64,000 nt of DNA, from positions 744,001 through 808,000 of the forward strand of contig NZ_JAAONY010000002.1 in the NCBI RefSeq assembly GCF_011602085.1, written 5' to 3'. The notes beneath the pieces were generated by a model, which searched no databases, was not told the DNA's origin, and saw nothing but the letters and a program-made list of their open reading frames with translations. Within the stretch, counting starts at the first letter, position 1, and each line of letters starts with the position of its first letter. Below, piece by piece: positions 49,188 to 58,096 of the stretch. Origin of the DNA: Pseudoteredinibacter isoporae (GTDB taxonomy: Bacteria; Pseudomonadota; Gammaproteobacteria; Pseudomonadales; Cellvibrionaceae). Both the position numbers and the translations under genes were made by a program.

Positions 49188-49205
49188 TATAGTTTGACAT
49201 CTCAA
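49188..49205 (+). promoter_or_regulatory. -10 element and MarR-like site before marR
   Basis: TATAGT (49188-49193) is a good -10, though its -35 is weak. It is followed at once by TTGACATCTCAA (49194-49205), the third member of the 12-bp family in this intergenic region. Binding there would repress marR and the MFS gene. Confidence 0.5.
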
Positions 49206-49246
49206 GCGTCAACTTGAATACTGAGCCCTGAGATTGATGAATAACG

Positions 49247-49714
49247 GTGAAGGAATTGGCCGAGATCAAAAACAAAATCCAGTTGGAATCCTATTTCCCC
49301 TATCTTCTCAGGGCGATTTCCACTCGAATTAATGTGGGCACCAGCAGCATGTTGGTGGAAGGCATCCGAATCGGCATGCGGGAATGGCGTATTCTCGCCC
49401 TAATGGCCGACAAAGGTATTGTGCACAATAAGCAAATCACCCTGGACAGCGGCATGGACAAAGCCTCCGTCAGCCGTAGCCTAAAATTTATGGAACAGGA
49501 AGGCCTGATTGTCGGCGTAGACGGCGAGAGCTGGCGCAGCAAGCCCTATCAATTATCGGAACTGGGCATCAAGGTGTTCGATACCATCGCTGCCGATAAA
49601 ATTACCCGCGCCGATACGCTCTGGGAAGATCTCAATAAAAAAGAACAAGCCGAACTCATTCGCCTGCTGCAAAAGCTCAAGGCCAATGTCGACAGGGTCC
49701 TAGACCCCGAATAG
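49247..49714 (+). CDS. MarR family transcriptional regulator
   Basis: A 155-residue winged-helix dimer, starting at GTG 49247. The recognition region is WRILALMADKGIVHNKQITLDSGMDKASVSRSLKFMEQEGLIVG. The ATG at 49237 is out of frame, so GTG (or TTG 49256) is used; the ribosome site is weak. It is divergent from TonB receptor 2 and followed directly by an MFS gene. It should repress both transcription units until a ligand is bound, as MarR proteins generally do. Confidence 0.88.
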   Translation: MKELAEIKNKIQLESYFPYLLRAISTRINVGTSSMLVEGIRIGMREWRILALMADKGIVHNKQITLDSGMDKASVSRSLKFMEQEGLIVGVDGESWRSKPYQLSELGIKVFDTIAADKITRADTLWEDLNKKEQAELIRLLQKLKANVDRVLDPE

Positions 49715-49716
49715 TG

Positions 49717-51120
49717 ATGAGGCCATTCAGCGCGGACTTACGCCCGGAGCCTCAAAAACCTCTGTACGAGCTGGGCCTGCAATTGGCGTTTATGTGTGCG
49801 TTTGCCAATTTGCTCTCCCATGCCAATCGCCAGATATTGGTTGTACTGGTTGAACGTATCAACAGCGATCTTCACATCAGCGATACCCAATTTGGCATTT
49901 TGATGGGGCCAGCCTTTTCGGTGGCCTACGCGATCAGCACCATTATCATTGCCGAATTTACCGACGCCAATTCCAAGGTTCGGATGATCAGCATTGGCGT
50001 ATTTGTCTGGTCGGCAGCTACTTTTGCCAGTGCCTTCGTCGAAAGCTTTGAAGGTCTGCTCTTGTGTCGGGCATTAGTTGGCCTTGGGCAATCCATTCTT
50101 TCACCCGCAGCCTATACCCTGCTGGCCAGTCACTATCCGAAAAACCAATTGGGTCGAATCAGTTCACTCTACGCGATGGGTTCATTTTTAGGGAGCGCAT
50201 TAGTGTTGATTGTCGGTGGCTTTTTTGCCGAACAATCGCTGCAGAAACCCGAGTTCGAACTGTGGTCGAATTTCAGCATCGCACGCTGGCGTTTAATCTT
50301 TCTATGGGTAGGCGGCGTCGGTCTGATATACAGCCTGGTCTTTGTATGGCTGCATAAAAACACCGAACATCATCAACAATATCGTCAACAACCGGAACAA
50401 CAGAATAAGCAGGAACAAAGCCCAACTCCCCATGTACCTTACCCGGAGGTCGTCCGATATTTATGGAAGTATCGTGATTGCTACCGATTCTATATTCTGG
50501 GATTTTCCAGTTATTCCGTTGCCTTGTTTTGTATCATTGCCTGGGGGCCGGCGTTTTTTATCCGCCAACTGGACATGAACCAAAGCCAGGCGGGTTTAGT
50601 CCTGGCATTGATTATGGGGACCGCAAACTTATCCGGCGTTTGGGCCAGCGGTTATATCATGGATAAGCTTCGGGAGCGGGGACTAAAACAAGCCCCCTAT
50701 ATCATTGGCACAGTGGGCGCAGGAATTACAGCACTGACCGCCGTGGGATTTTACAGCGCCTTTTCCGAGCAGTGGCACCACAACTGGGTGCTGCTGGGCT
50801 TTTTTCTTTGCGCGCATTTTGCTTCCTACCCGATTGCACCATCGGCCAGCACGAATCAATTGATGACGGCAATCCCAATGCGAGCCAGAGCCTACGCCAT
50901 TTTTCTCTGCGTCAATAATCTATTGGCCATGGGGGCAGGTTTAAGCCTGGTTGGTTATCTCAATGACTATGTGTTTTCCGAACAGGAGGCCATCGGAAAA
51001 TCACTGGCTCTGGTGGTGTTTCTCAGTGCTTGCGCCGCATCAGTTCTTCTTGGTCTTGGCGCCAAACCTTATTTGCGCAAACTCGACCGCAATGCACAAC
51101 ATCAGGGGCAGTATCTGTAG
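49717..51120 (+). CDS. MFS transporter
   Basis: A 467-residue major facilitator with 12 hydrophobic segments. The N-terminal half includes LLSHANRQILVVLVERINSDLHISDTQFGILMGPAFSVAYAISTIIIAEFTDANSKVRMI, with the TM2-3 loop, and GLGQSILSPAAYTLLASHYPKNQLGRISSLYAMGSFLGS. A long hydrophilic Gln-rich central loop (HHQQYRQQPEQQNKQEQ) joins the halves. It overlaps or abuts the marR stop (GTG 49714 or ATG 49717), so it is co-transcribed. It probably imports or exports the compound handled by the locus; the substrate is unknown. Confidence 0.9.
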   Translation: MRPFSADLRPEPQKPLYELGLQLAFMCAFANLLSHANRQILVVLVERINSDLHISDTQFGILMGPAFSVAYAISTIIIAEFTDANSKVRMISIGVFVWSAATFASAFVESFEGLLLCRALVGLGQSILSPAAYTLLASHYPKNQLGRISSLYAMGSFLGSALVLIVGGFFAEQSLQKPEFELWSNFSIARWRLIFLWVGGVGLIYSLVFVWLHKNTEHHQQYRQQPEQQNKQEQSPTPHVPYPEVVRYLWKYRDCYRFYILGFSSYSVALFCIIAWGPAFFIRQLDMNQSQAGLVLALIMGTANLSGVWASGYIMDKLRERGLKQAPYIIGTVGAGITALTAVGFYSAFSEQWHHNWVLLGFFLCAHFASYPIAPSASTNQLMTAIPMRARAYAIFLCVNNLLAMGAGLSLVGYLNDYVFSEQEAIGKSLALVVFLSACAASVLLGLGAKPYLRKLDRNAQHQGQYL

Positions 51121-51164
51121 ATCACGTCACTCTGGAGACCCACTTTTGTTCTTCAGGCCGTGAT

Positions 51165-52082
51165 TTATTCAACCTCATCAATCAAGGCAATGCCATCCTG
51201 AATGCCATGCAAAAACAGATTGCGCAGCCATCGGTTGGCATGGTCATCGTCGGCACTTTTGTGCCAGAACAGATGCCAGTTCAAGGCAGGCACATCAAAG
51301 GGCAAGGGTAAAATTTTGAAATCCAGCTGGCGTGCGAGACGAACGGGAAGCGTCCAGGCGAGATCGGTATTGGCGACAATTTTGGCACCCACCATGTAGT
51401 GCTGCACCCGCACTTTGATATTGCGACTCAAGCCCATGCCATTCAAGGCATGATCCACAATACCCTGCCCTTTGCGGCGACTGGATACATTGATATGGCC
51501 GATAGAAAGATATTGCTCCAGCGTCAGATCATTCCGTACAGCGGGGTGATCTGGCCTGACCACGCAGACATAATCTTCGCCGCTCAATGGCGCATGACAG
51601 AGGTTATTGTCAGCGACCAAAGGCACGTCAATGGCAAAGTCGAGGCTACCAGCCGCCAGTTCTTTGGCCATGTCTTCGCGAGGGACATAATAGCTGGTCA
51701 GGGTCATATTGGGCGCGAGACGCTGAAGGTGCGACATAATGGGCGGCAGCAAGAGGGTTTCACCCAAATCATTCATACTGCAGGCGACCACTTTTTCCGA
51801 GGTTTCGGGATTGAATTTATCCCCTTCCTGCACGCTCATGTTCAGCAATTGCAAGGCCTCGCGCACTCGCCCGACAATATTCTCTGCGACCGGCGTAGGC
51901 ATCATGCCATCCGGGGTGCGAACAAAAAGCTGGTCATCGAAAGTCTTGCGCAGACGGTTCAAGGCATTACTCACCGCAGGCTGAGTGATGCACAACACCT
52001 CAGCCGCCCGGGTCAGGTTCTTCTCAGTATAAATGGCGTCGAAAACGACAAATAAGTTCAGATCCACCTGGCTTAAACGCAT
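51165..52082 (-). CDS. LysR family transcriptional regulator (NahR/NodD-type)
   Basis: A 305-residue LysR regulator. The HTH reads LSQVDLNLFVVFDAIYTEKNLTRAAEVLCITQPAVSNALNRLRKTFDDQLFVRTPDGMMPTPVA, the form typical of the NahR/LinR/NodD group. The periplasmic-binding-like effector domain follows. It is convergent with the MFS gene and divergent from the histidine phosphatase/acyl-CoA dehydrogenase operon across 222 bases, an AT-rich gap with no gene. It may activate that operon in response to a pathway intermediate (inference). Confidence 0.92.
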   Translation of the reverse strand: MRLSQVDLNLFVVFDAIYTEKNLTRAAEVLCITQPAVSNALNRLRKTFDDQLFVRTPDGMMPTPVAENIVGRVREALQLLNMSVQEGDKFNPETSEKVVACSMNDLGETLLLPPIMSHLQRLAPNMTLTSYYVPREDMAKELAAGSLDFAIDVPLVADNNLCHAPLSGEDYVCVVRPDHPAVRNDLTLEQYLSIGHINVSSRRKGQGIVDHALNGMGLSRNIKVRVQHYMVGAKIVANTDLAWTLPVRLARQLDFKILPLPFDVPALNWHLFWHKSADDDHANRWLRNLFLHGIQDGIALIDEVE

Positions 52083-52304
52083 GCTGTATCTACCCTGCTC
52101 GGCTGTTCTAATGGTCTCTTCCAGACCCTTAGACGATTCAAAAAGGACCTAGATCATAATCACTATAATTAATAATGCAATATTAAAATAATAAACTTCA
52201 ATGATAGTAATCACTTCAATATTCTCTTTTCATACCTTTTGGCTCCCTGCTCAAGGGACGAAAATCAGGACGACAGGCAGCAAACATCAAGCCTCGGGAG
52301 AGAT

Positions 52305-52982
52305 ATGTCAGAGTTTTTGTTAGTACGTCACGGCCAGGCCTCTTTTGGTGAGGATAATTATGACAAGCTGTCCCAACTGGGTTGGCAGCAGGCTCGCTGG
52401 CTGGGTGAGTACTTCCAACAACAGGACAAATCATTTGATGACATTATCACCGGCAAACTGGTGCGCCATCGGGAAACCGCCCAGGGCATCTGTGAGGGCC
52501 TGGGCTTATCCCGCGATGGCTTTACGGAACATGGCGGGCTCAATGAATTCGACTTTCACTCCGTCGTCAGCGCTTACTTGAAGCAATCTCCCGAAGAAAT
52601 GCCGGCCGATAAAAGCGATGCCCGCCCCTTCTTTAAAGTGCTCAAACGAGCCATGGAAGCCTGGCGAAACAATCAACTGGAAACCGCCGTGCCCGAAAGC
52701 TGGGATGATTTTGAACAACGGGTTGCCGATGCCCTGAGCTTTATTCAGGACAACTACTCCGGCAAACGTGTACTGGTGGTCAGTTCCGGTGGCGCTATCG
52801 CCATGGCAATGAAGCACGTTTTGGGCTACGGAGACGATATGGTAATGAACATTAATATGCAGGTAATCAATTCGAGCCTGAGCCGATTTGTTTTCAGCCC
52901 GCGCAGTGTTCGCCTGGCCAGCTTCAATAATATTCCTCACTTGGACGATGTCAGTCGAAGTGACGCAGTAACGTACAGCTGA
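52305..52982 (+). CDS. Histidine phosphatase family protein
   Basis: 225 residues from ATG 52305, behind GGGAG; the longer frame to 52239 lacks a ribosome site. LLVRHGQASFG is the RHG motif with the phospho-accepting histidine, and RHRETAQG and SSGGAIAMAMKHVLG give the second Arg and the later active-site region. It is first in the operon with an acyl-CoA dehydrogenase and an APH-like kinase. In such operons the phosphatase might reverse the kinase or hydrolyse a phosphorylated intermediate; the substrate is unproven. Confidence 0.9.
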   Translation: MSEFLLVRHGQASFGEDNYDKLSQLGWQQARWLGEYFQQQDKSFDDIITGKLVRHRETAQGICEGLGLSRDGFTEHGGLNEFDFHSVVSAYLKQSPEEMPADKSDARPFFKVLKRAMEAWRNNQLETAVPESWDDFEQRVADALSFIQDNYSGKRVLVVSSGGAIAMAMKHVLGYGDDMVMNINMQVINSSLSRFVFSPRSVRLASFNNIPHLDDVSRSDAVTYS

Positions 52983-53067
52983 GTGTTAATCAGCCGTACG
53001 CGTAATTTAATAGCACATTCTTTTTATCCAAATAAAAACAACTTGGAAAAGCAACTTGGAGAGAACC

Positions 53068-54276
53068 ATGGATTTTGAATACAGCGATAAGGTCAAAGAT
53101 CTGGTTTTACGCGTTCGCGCCTTTATGGACGAACATGTTTACCCCAATGAAGGCACCTTCCACGAGCAGGTCAATGCCGATCGCTGGAAGACTCCGCCGA
53201 TCATGGAAGAGCTGAAAGCGAAAGCCAAAGCTGAAGGCCTTTGGAATTTCTTTCTGCCTCTGGCCTACGGCGAATACTCCGGTGGTTTAACGAATCTGGA
53301 ATACGCCCCACTGGCCGAAGAAATGGGCCGTGTAGCCTGGGCACCTGAAGTGTTTAACTGTGCAGCGCCCGATACTGGTAATATGGAAGTCCTAGCAAAG
53401 TACGGCAACGCCGAGCAGAAAAAGCAATGGCTGGAGCCGCTGCTGGAAGGCAAGATTCGCTCGGCTTTTGCCATGACCGAGCCGGAAGTTGCTTCTTCCG
53501 ATGCCACCAATATTGAAACGTCGATTGTGCGTGATGGTGATGAGTACGTCATCAATGGCCGCAAGTTTTACATCTCCGGTGCCTGCCGTGAAAGCTGTGA
53601 AATTATGATCGTCATGGGTAAGACTGATCCGGAAAACCCGAACCGCCATATGCAGCAATCACAGGTTCTGGTTCCGGTAAAAACACCTGGCGTAAACATT
53701 GTTCGCCCGATGCACGTATTTGGCTATGACGATGCGCCGGAAGGCCACGCCGAAGTAATCTTTGATAATGTTCGTGTGCCAGTCAGTAATATTGTTTTGG
53801 GTGAAGGTCGCGGTTTTGAAATCGCCCAGGGCCGCTTGGGGCCAGGCCGTATTCACCACTGCATGCGTTCTATCGGTGCCGCCCAGCGTGCTTTGGAAAT
53901 GATGTGCAAACGTGCCAACGAGCGTGTTGCTTTCGGTCAGCCACTGGCGAAGAATCAGTCGGTTCGTGAAGACATCGCCATGTCAGCCTGCCAGATTGAG
54001 CAAGCTCGTTTGATGACCTTGAAAGCCGCATACAAGATGGATACTGCCGGTAATAAAGACGCAAAAGATCTGATCGCCATGATCAAAATCGTTGCACCAA
54101 ATGTTGCACTGGATGTAATCGACCGCGCCATTCAAATGCACGGTGCTGCTGGCGTAAGTCAGGATTTCTTCCTGGCACATATGTGGGCAGGTCAGCGAAC
54201 CTTGCGTTTGGCCGATGGCCCGGATCAGGTTCACATGATGCAGCTGGGCCGCAATCTGGCAAAAGCACACGCTTAA
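53068..54276 (+). CDS. Acyl-CoA dehydrogenase family protein (ACAD10/11-like)
   Basis: 402 residues from ATG 53068, which has GGAGAG upstream (a TTG start at 53056 would add 4 residues). It is a flavin enzyme: [19 protein letters not shown] binds FAD, and [38 protein letters not shown] is typical of the ACAD11-type group. [18 protein letters not shown] lies near the C-terminus. It is followed by an APH-like kinase gene, the unfused equivalent of mammalian ACAD11. Mammalian ACAD10/11 act on phosphorylated 4-hydroxyacyl-CoA; a similar role is inferred here. Confidence 0.93.
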   Translation: MDFEYSDKVKDLVLRVRAFMDEHVYPNEGTFHEQVNADRWKTPPIMEELKAKAKAEGLWNFFLPLAYGEYSGGLTNLEYAPLAEEMGRVAWAPEVFNCAAPDTGNMEVLAKYGNAEQKKQWLEPLLEGKIRSAFAMTEPEVASSDATNIETSIVRDGDEYVINGRKFYISGACRESCEIMIVMGKTDPENPNRHMQQSQVLVPVKTPGVNIVRPMHVFGYDDAPEGHAEVIFDNVRVPVSNIVLGEGRGFEIAQGRLGPGRIHHCMRSIGAAQRALEMMCKRANERVAFGQPLAKNQSVREDIAMSACQIEQARLMTLKAAYKMDTAGNKDAKDLIAMIKIVAPNVALDVIDRAIQMHGAAGVSQDFFLAHMWAGQRTLRLADGPDQVHMMQLGRNLAKAHA

Positions 54277-54297
54277 CACAACAAGACGTAAACACTC

Positions 54298-54317
54298 AGC
54301 CGGGGCCTGCCCCGGCT
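54298..54317 (+). other. Intercistronic GC hairpin
   Basis: AGCCGGGG (54298-54305) pairs with CCCCGGCT (54310-54317) around a 4-base loop, followed by only TTGTCG. It sits between the dehydrogenase stop and the kinase start. It is more likely an attenuator or mRNA-stability element than a full terminator. Confidence 0.6.
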
Positions 54318-54347
54318 TTGTCGTTAGAAAAATACGAGGAAATCATC

Positions 54348-55373
54348 ATGGCAGACGTTAGCCAATTGGATGTGGTCAAACTGGCAAGCTATTTGGAATC
54401 TCAAATTAACGGTTTCAAAGGCCCGATCAGTGCCGATAAATTTCCCGGTGGGCAATCCAACCCCACCTTTAAAATCACCGCCGAATCCGGCGTGTATGTT
54501 CTTCGTCGCCAGCCTCCTGGCAAGCTCCTGAAAAGCGCGCATGCCGTGGATCGTGAATTCCGTGTTCTCGCAGCGCTGGCAAACAGCGATGTACCTGTCG
54601 CCAAGGTTTATCACCTGTGTGAAGACCGGGATGTCATTGGTTCCATGTTTTACGTCATGGAATACTGCGATGGCAACGTACATTGGGACGCCCAACTTCC
54701 TGAGGTAGGCAACGCCACACGCGGAAAAATGTACGATGAAATGAACCGCGTACTGGCCGCGCTGCACAGCGTTGATCTTGCAGAAGCAGGTCTGGAAGAC
54801 TACGGCAAACCCGGTAACTACTTTGCTCGCCAGTTGGATCGCTGGACCAAACAATATCGCGCTTCCGAGTTGGAAAAAATCGATGAAATGGATCAGCTGA
54901 TCGACTGGTTGGAAAACAATCAGCCGGAAGATGATGGTCGAGTCTCTCTGGTTCACGGCGATTACCGCCTCGACAATGTGATGTTCGACAAAAGCAATCA
55001 AAATATTATTGCGGTTCTGGATTGGGAACTGTCGACGCTGGGCCACCCCTTTGCCGACCTCGCCTACCAGTGTATGCAGCTGCGCATGCCCGGTGCCGGT
55101 GACATGAAAGGTTTGATGGGAATCGATCGTGCTGAACTGAACATTCCTTCTGAAGAAGAATACGTTGCTCAATACTGTAAGCGTATGGGTCTGGATTCCA
55201 TTCCAAATTGGGAATTCTATATTGCCTTCAGTTACTTCCGCCTGGCCGCCATTATTCAGGGGGTTGCCAAACGCGCAGCCGACGGTAACGCCTCGAATAA
55301 AAAAGCGGCACAAATGGGTGCCTATGTAAAACCCATGGCTCAATTTGCTTTAGATACCATCGCCCAGGCTTAG
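54348..55373 (+). CDS. Phosphotransferase family protein (APH-like, ACAD11-type acyl-CoA kinase candidate)
   Basis: 341 residues from ATG 54348 behind GAGGA. The aminoglycoside-phosphotransferase fold is shown by the nucleotide loop FPGGQSNPTFKIT, the HGDYRLDNVMFD catalytic loop and DWELSTLGHPFADLAY with the metal Asp. This is the acyl-CoA-dehydrogenase-linked subgroup, related to the kinase half of ACAD10/11 and to LvaA. In those systems it phosphorylates a 4-hydroxyacyl-CoA so that the dehydrogenase partner can eliminate phosphate. The substrate here is inferred, not demonstrated. Confidence 0.92.
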   Translation: MADVSQLDVVKLASYLESQINGFKGPISADKFPGGQSNPTFKITAESGVYVLRRQPPGKLLKSAHAVDREFRVLAALANSDVPVAKVYHLCEDRDVIGSMFYVMEYCDGNVHWDAQLPEVGNATRGKMYDEMNRVLAALHSVDLAEAGLEDYGKPGNYFARQLDRWTKQYRASELEKIDEMDQLIDWLENNQPEDDGRVSLVHGDYRLDNVMFDKSNQNIIAVLDWELSTLGHPFADLAYQCMQLRMPGAGDMKGLMGIDRAELNIPSEEEYVAQYCKRMGLDSIPNWEFYIAFSYFRLAAIIQGVAKRAADGNASNKKAAQMGAYVKPMAQFALDTIAQA

Positions 55374-55400
55374 AACCTGCCATTAAAAAAGGATAAGAAC

Positions 55401-56375
55401 ATGAAAGCGATCGTTTGCCATGAATTTGGCCCCTTGGACAAGCTCAGTTATGAAGAAGTCGATACACCCAATGCCGGTCCGGGTAATGTTGTTCTGGATA
55501 TCAAAGCCGCAGGCGTCAACTACCCCGACGGTTTGATGGTGCAGGGGCTCTATCAAATGAAACCGCCCTTCCCCTTTACCCCCGGCTCAGAAGTTGCAGG
55601 AGTAATCAGCGAAGTCGGTGACGGCGTCAACCATGTCAAGGCGGGTGACCGTGTGATCGGTTTTGTGGGTGTTGGCGGTTATGCCGAAAAGGCCCTCTGC
55701 CCGGCCACTCACCTTATTCCCATTCCAGACGGCATCAGCGATGCGGAAGCGGCAGGTTTAACAACCGCCCACGCAACCGCTCACCATGCACTCAAGCAGC
55801 GCGCCAATATTCAGCCGGGTGAAACCCTGTTGGTAACCGGTGCGGCCGGAGGCACCGGTTTGGCGGCGGTTCAAATTGGTAAAGCCATGGGCGCAACCGT
55901 AATTGCGGCCTGTTCCAGCGAAGAAAAGCTGCAACTGGCCAAAGAAAACGGTGCCGACATTCTCATTAACTATAAAGAGAACGATCTGAAAACCGAACTC
56001 AAAGCCATTAACGATGGCAAAGGTATCGATGTGGTCTATGACACCGTCGGCGGTGATGCTTTCGATGCCTGCAGTCGCTGCATGGCTTGGAACGGTCGCC
56101 TGCTGATCATCGGCTTCGCTTCTGGAGAAATCCCCAAATTCCCGGTCAACCTGGCACTGGTCAAAGGCTACTCCGTAGTCGGCGTATTCTGGGGCTCATT
56201 CACCGCACATCAACCAAAAGATTTTGCGGACAATATGCGCGAGCTGCTCGGCTGGTACCTGCAAGGCAAAGTCAAAGTCGTTGTCGATGAAGCTTTACCA
56301 TTAAGTGACGCCAAAGCCGCCCTTGAAAAAGTCATGGGCCGCCAGGTAAAAGGCAAGATGGTATTACTGCCATAG
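55401..56375 (+). CDS. NADPH:quinone oxidoreductase family protein (MDR superfamily)
   Basis: A 324-residue MDR enzyme lacking the catalytic zinc cysteines. The N-domain has AAGVNYPDGLMVQGLYQMKPPFPFTPGSEVAGVI, and the coenzyme-binding domain starts LLVTGAAGGTGLAAVQIGKAMGATVIAACSSEEKL. The C-terminal region contains GVFWGSF and LPLSDAKAALEKVMGR. Such enzymes use NADPH to reduce quinones or enoyl groups. It is third in the kinase/dehydrogenase operon with 27 bases spacing, and could act on the 2-enoyl intermediate or on redox balance (inference). Confidence 0.9.
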   Translation: MKAIVCHEFGPLDKLSYEEVDTPNAGPGNVVLDIKAAGVNYPDGLMVQGLYQMKPPFPFTPGSEVAGVISEVGDGVNHVKAGDRVIGFVGVGGYAEKALCPATHLIPIPDGISDAEAAGLTTAHATAHHALKQRANIQPGETLLVTGAAGGTGLAAVQIGKAMGATVIAACSSEEKLQLAKENGADILINYKENDLKTELKAINDGKGIDVVYDTVGGDAFDACSRCMAWNGRLLIIGFASGEIPKFPVNLALVKGYSVVGVFWGSFTAHQPKDFADNMRELLGWYLQGKVKVVVDEALPLSDAKAALEKVMGRQVKGKMVLLP

Positions 56376-56422
56376 GCCATTCATAACAATAAAACTCCAA
56401 CAGCACTATACGGAGAACAACA

Positions 56423-57187
56423 ATGAGTACAGAATTATTTAACTTAAATGGCAAAGTTGCCCTGGTAACCGGTGCCAGTCGCGGTATCGGTGAAGAAATC
56501 GCCAAATTGCTGGCCGAACAAGGCGCTCATGTCATGGTTACCTCGCGCAAGAAAGAAGGCTGCCAAAATGTCGTGGATGCCATTACCTCTGCTGGCGGCA
56601 GCGCGGAAGCACTGGCGTGTCACGTAGGTAATATGGAAGACATTACCAACACCTTCGACTACATTCGCGAAAAACACGGCAAGCTGGATATTTTGGTTAA
56701 CAATGCCGCCACAAACCCTTATTTCGGCCATGTACTGGATACCGACCTGGGTGCTTACAACAAAACCGTTGATGTTAACATTCGCGGTTATTTCTTTATG
56801 TCCATCGAAGCGGGCAAACTGATGAAAGAAAACGGTGGCGGCGCCATTGTAAATACCGCATCCGTCAATGCGATTCATCCTGGCCCCGCCCAGGCGATTT
56901 ATTCCATCACCAAAGCGGCCGTGGTCAGCATGACCAAAGCCTTTGCTCGCGAGTGTGCGGAACTGGGCATTCGCTGTAACGCCCTGTTGCCTGGTCTGAC
57001 CAAAACCAAATTTGCAGGCGCCCTGTTTACTCACGATGAAATCTACCAAATGGCCATTGATAAAATTCCCATGAAGCGTCATGCCGAACCTCGTGAGATG
57101 GCCGGCACCGTCTTGTATTTGGTTTCAGACGCTTCCAGCTACACCACAGGGGAATGCATTGTGGTTGATGGCGGTATGATTGTTTAA
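56423..57187 (+). CDS. SDR family oxidoreductase (1)
   Basis: A 254-residue classical SDR. The cofactor motif is TGASRGIG, NNAAT follows, and the catalytic tetrad includes the Ser of TASVNAIHPGPAQAIYSITK with Tyr-x3-Lys. NALLPGLTKTKFA is the usual segment after the active site, and the protein ends GECIVVDGGM. It probably oxidises or reduces a hydroxyacyl intermediate with NAD(P)H. It is 47 bases after the MDR gene, in the same operon. Confidence 0.93.
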   Translation: MSTELFNLNGKVALVTGASRGIGEEIAKLLAEQGAHVMVTSRKKEGCQNVVDAITSAGGSAEALACHVGNMEDITNTFDYIREKHGKLDILVNNAATNPYFGHVLDTDLGAYNKTVDVNIRGYFFMSIEAGKLMKENGGGAIVNTASVNAIHPGPAQAIYSITKAAVVSMTKAFARECAELGIRCNALLPGLTKTKFAGALFTHDEIYQMAIDKIPMKRHAEPREMAGTVLYLVSDASSYTTGECIVVDGGMIV

Positions 57188-57195
57188 AGGTTTCC

Positions 57196-57212
57196 GGCCA
57201 GCTTGGCTGGCC
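57196..57212 (+). other. Intercistronic hairpin between the SDR genes
   Basis: GGCCAGC (57196-57202) pairs with GCTGGCC (57206-57212) around TTG. No T-tract follows. It may set relative message levels of the two SDR genes. Confidence 0.5.
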
Positions 57213-57232
57213 CCAGACATAGAAGATACATT

Positions 57233-57985
57233 ATGGATTCACTATTAGATTTTCGTGGCAAAGTTGCCATCATCACGGGCGCGGCCAGTGGCTTTGGTGC
57301 CCTGCTTGCAAAAGGCCTGCACGAGCGTGGTGCTCAATTGGTTCTGGGCGATATCAATCTACCCGGTCTCGACAAAGCCAGCGCCGAATACGGCGATAAA
57401 GCGGTGTTGCTGCAATGCGACGTCAGCAAAGAGGAAGACTGTGAAGCTCTGGTAAAAGCTGCCCTCGAAAAGTTTGGCCGTCTCGATATTGCGGTGAATA
57501 ATGCTGGCGTTGGCCATGAAATGCTGGCCACTCACGAGCAACAAGGCGATATCTTTGACCGCCAATACGAGGTCAACCTCAAGAGCGTTATGATCGGCAT
57601 GAAGCATCAAATTCCCGCTATGTTCAAAGAAGGCGGATCAATTCTGAATGTTAGCTCTATGGCTGGTATCGGAGGTGCTCCCAAGCTTGCTCCCTATGCA
57701 GCGGTAAAACACGGTGTCATCGGCTTAACCAAAACCGCCGCTGTTGAGTACGCCAAACAAAACATTCGCGTGAATGCAATTTGCCCTTTCTTCTCCCCCA
57801 CCAATATTGGTGCCGGTATGTTAAAAGAAGATGGTGTGGAAGACATGCTGGTGCGAGGTTGCCCAATGAAGCGCTACGGCACCGTACAGGAAATGGTTAA
57901 CGCCATGATGTTGATACTGTCGCCGGGTAACAGTTATATGACCGGCCAGGCCATCGCGGTTGATGGTGCGGTTTCTGCGATCTAA
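57233..57985 (+). CDS. SDR family oxidoreductase (2)
   Basis: 250 residues from ATG 57233, chosen over an open frame from 57203 because AGAAG lies upstream and the SDR strand begins at FRGKVAIITG. It has TGAASGFG, NNAGVGHEM, SSMAGIGG and the Tyr-x3-Lys of APYAAVKHG, followed by NAICPFFSPTNIG. The last gene of the operon, before a strong terminator. It is likely a hydroxyacyl dehydrogenase of the same pathway; the substrate is unknown. Confidence 0.93.
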   Translation: MDSLLDFRGKVAIITGAASGFGALLAKGLHERGAQLVLGDINLPGLDKASAEYGDKAVLLQCDVSKEEDCEALVKAALEKFGRLDIAVNNAGVGHEMLATHEQQGDIFDRQYEVNLKSVMIGMKHQIPAMFKEGGSILNVSSMAGIGGAPKLAPYAAVKHGVIGLTKTAAVEYAKQNIRVNAICPFFSPTNIGAGMLKEDGVEDMLVRGCPMKRYGTVQEMVNAMMLILSPGNSYMTGQAIAVDGAVSAI

Positions 57986-57989
57986 CGCT

Positions 57990-58021
57990 ATCGGGGCAGA
58001 GTTTTCTGCCCCGATTTTTTT
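57990..58021 (+). terminator. Rho-independent terminator of the ACAD/APH/SDR operon
   Basis: ATCGGGGCAG (57990-57999) pairs perfectly with CTGCCCCGAT (58006-58015) around a 6-base loop, then T residues to 58021. Confidence 0.95.
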
Positions 58022-58096
58022 CCGTTCTATTCTCCTACCTCTTCCTTCAGTGCTTCCAGCAGTCTCTTCAAGACATTCTAAAAATACCATAGCACC

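Noticed and set aside
58022-58096. Possible cydX-like small gene after cydB
   Set aside because: No hydrophobic short ORF of the CydX type is present; the only frame runs into the convergent SDR gene.
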